DNA of 33,286 nucleotides from a virus. The notes beneath the pieces were generated by a model. It was not told where the DNA came from. It saw nothing but the letters and a program-made list of their open reading frames with translations, and did not search any database. Position numbers and translations under genes: made by a program. Positions 32,550-33,286 of this stretch are shown here, piece after piece (position 1 is the first letter of the stretch; the number at the start of each line of letters is the position of its first letter). Location of the stretch: positions 1 through 33,286 of the IMG/VR virus record IMGVR_UViG_3300033145_001790. One strand, 5' to 3'.

Positions 32550-33260
32550 TTACAATATCAATTTTCTTATTTCTGGACGATCTTTAATATTTTTACAATA
32601 ATGATAAGCATCTATTGATTCAGTAATATTCTTTCTTATTTCTGGACGATCTTTAATATTTTTACAATACAAATAAGCCCACCTAGAATTAGTAATATAT
32701 TTTCTCATCTCTGGACGATCTTTAATATTTTGACAATAATAATAAGCATAATCTGATTCAGTAATATTCTTTCTTATTTCTGGACGATCTTTAATATTTT
32801 TACAATACAAATAAGGCCACCTAGATTCAGTAATAAATTTTCTTATTTCTGGACGATCTTTAATATTTTGACAATAATAATAAGCATAATCTGATTCAGT
32901 AATATTCTTTCTTATTTCTGGACGATCTTTAATATCTCGACAATACAAATAAGCCCACCTAGAATTAGTAATATATTTTCTCATCTCTGGACGATCTTTT
33001 ATATCTCGACAATACAAATAAACATCATAAGATTCAGTAATAAATTTTCTCATCTCTGGTCGATCTTTAATATTTTTACAATAATAATAAGCATAATCTG
33101 ATTTAGTAATATGTTTTCTAATTTCTGGTCGATCTTTAATATCCAGACAATAATAATAAGCCCATTCAGATTCAGTAATTAAACTCCAATATTCTTCTTT
33201 ATCTTCTTCAAGACAAAGATTATACATTATCTCCGACATTTCTTTTGGATTTATCCACAT
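32550..33260 (-). CDS. Tandem 23-residue repeat protein
   Basis: 236 residues. After a 27-residue head, nine repeats of 23 residues fill the protein, with the pattern ITES-x-x-AYYYC-x-NIKDRPEIRK. Each would form a helix pair, giving a solenoid. Every repeat keeps a Cys and an Asp-Arg-Pro-Glu turn, and positions 5-6 vary (RW, DY, EW, ID), as expected for a binding surface. I recall a repeat family of this general form (Trp-Ala-Tyr-x-Tyr-Ala...) in other phages without assigned function. AAGGAT precedes ATG 33260. Repeat number is probably variable between relatives. Confidence 0.8.
   Translation of the reverse strand: MWINPKEMSEIMYNLCLEEDKEEYWSLITESEWAYYYCLDIKDRPEIRKHITKSDYAYYYCKNIKDRPEMRKFITESYDVYLYCRDIKDRPEMRKYITNSRWAYLYCRDIKDRPEIRKNITESDYAYYYCQNIKDRPEIRKFITESRWPYLYCKNIKDRPEIRKNITESDYAYYYCQNIKDRPEMRKYITNSRWAYLYCKNIKDRPEIRKNITESIDAYHYCKNIKDRPEIRKLIL
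32559..33179 (-). repeat. Nine tandem 69-base coding repeats
   Basis: These are the DNA of the nine 23-codon repeats. Neighbouring copies are nearly identical in places (GGACGATCTTTAATATTTT recurs on the plus strand), suggesting recent expansion or gene conversion. Because they are in frame and coding, they are not a CRISPR array. Confidence 0.9.
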
Positions 33261-33286
33261 GATTTAATCCTTAAAAATTTTATCTC

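Noticed and set aside
32559-33179. Regular 69-base repeats as a CRISPR array
   Set aside because: The repeats are contiguous, in frame and encode a coherent 23-residue unit; there are no repeat-spacer alternations.

Overview
The window is about three-quarters A+T. Every convincing gene lies on the minus strand, tightly packed and mostly led by clear Shine-Dalgarno sites (AAGGAG or GAGG types). A large terminase ATPase/nuclease, a tape-measure-like protein, a hub-like virion protein, free-standing homing endonucleases and many small orphan genes indicate a tailed bacteriophage (Caudoviricetes) with a large, low-GC genome. It also encodes its own unsplit bacterial-type RNA polymerase beta and beta-prime subunits, which points to the reported group of large phages with deeply branching multisubunit polymerases. 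The host cannot be read from the sequence. UGA acts as a stop in several intact genes, so I assume the standard bacterial code.

In the direction of transcription (high to low coordinates): (1) 33260-30786 holds a protein of nine 23-residue repeats, a radical SAM/SPASM-like enzyme and two small orphans. (2) 30780-26205 is a compact cassette: a large protein with an E2-like N-terminal signature, a JAMM/JAB metalloprotease, a PRTRC-like ThiF/E1 enzyme and a beta-grasp ubiquitin-like protein ending in Gly. A terminator-like hairpin follows. (3) 26125-23654 holds small genes around a second ThiF-like enzyme coupled to a 110-residue protein with an E2-style HPN-x7-Cys signature. (4) 23636-17074 holds rpoC, an HNH endonuclease and rpoB, joined almost without spacers. 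(5) 16992-16144 is a FolE2-type GTP cyclohydrolase, preceded by a GC-rich structured element that recurs at 10263-10308. (6) 16163-10390 is a run of small orphan genes, one methyltransferase, one broken gene (in-frame UGA plus frameshift) and two paralogues sharing the N-terminus KIKTDFVTNSSS. (7) 10375-10099 is a deleted macro-domain gene carrying the second copy of the structured element, then a strong terminator. (8) 9975-1 is the virion/packaging block: hub-like protein, HNH endonuclease, terminase, split homing endonuclease, HExxH protein, and a tape-measure-like gene that runs off the left edge.

The most unusual content is 30780-24049: ubiquitin-like modifier, two E1-like enzymes, two E2-like candidates and a JAB deconjugase, all in a phage and next to its own RNA polymerase. 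The composition resembles plasmid PRTRC cassettes and bacterial ubiquitin-like conjugation operons. Its target is unknown; self-modification of polymerase or virion, or interference with host defence, are inferences only.
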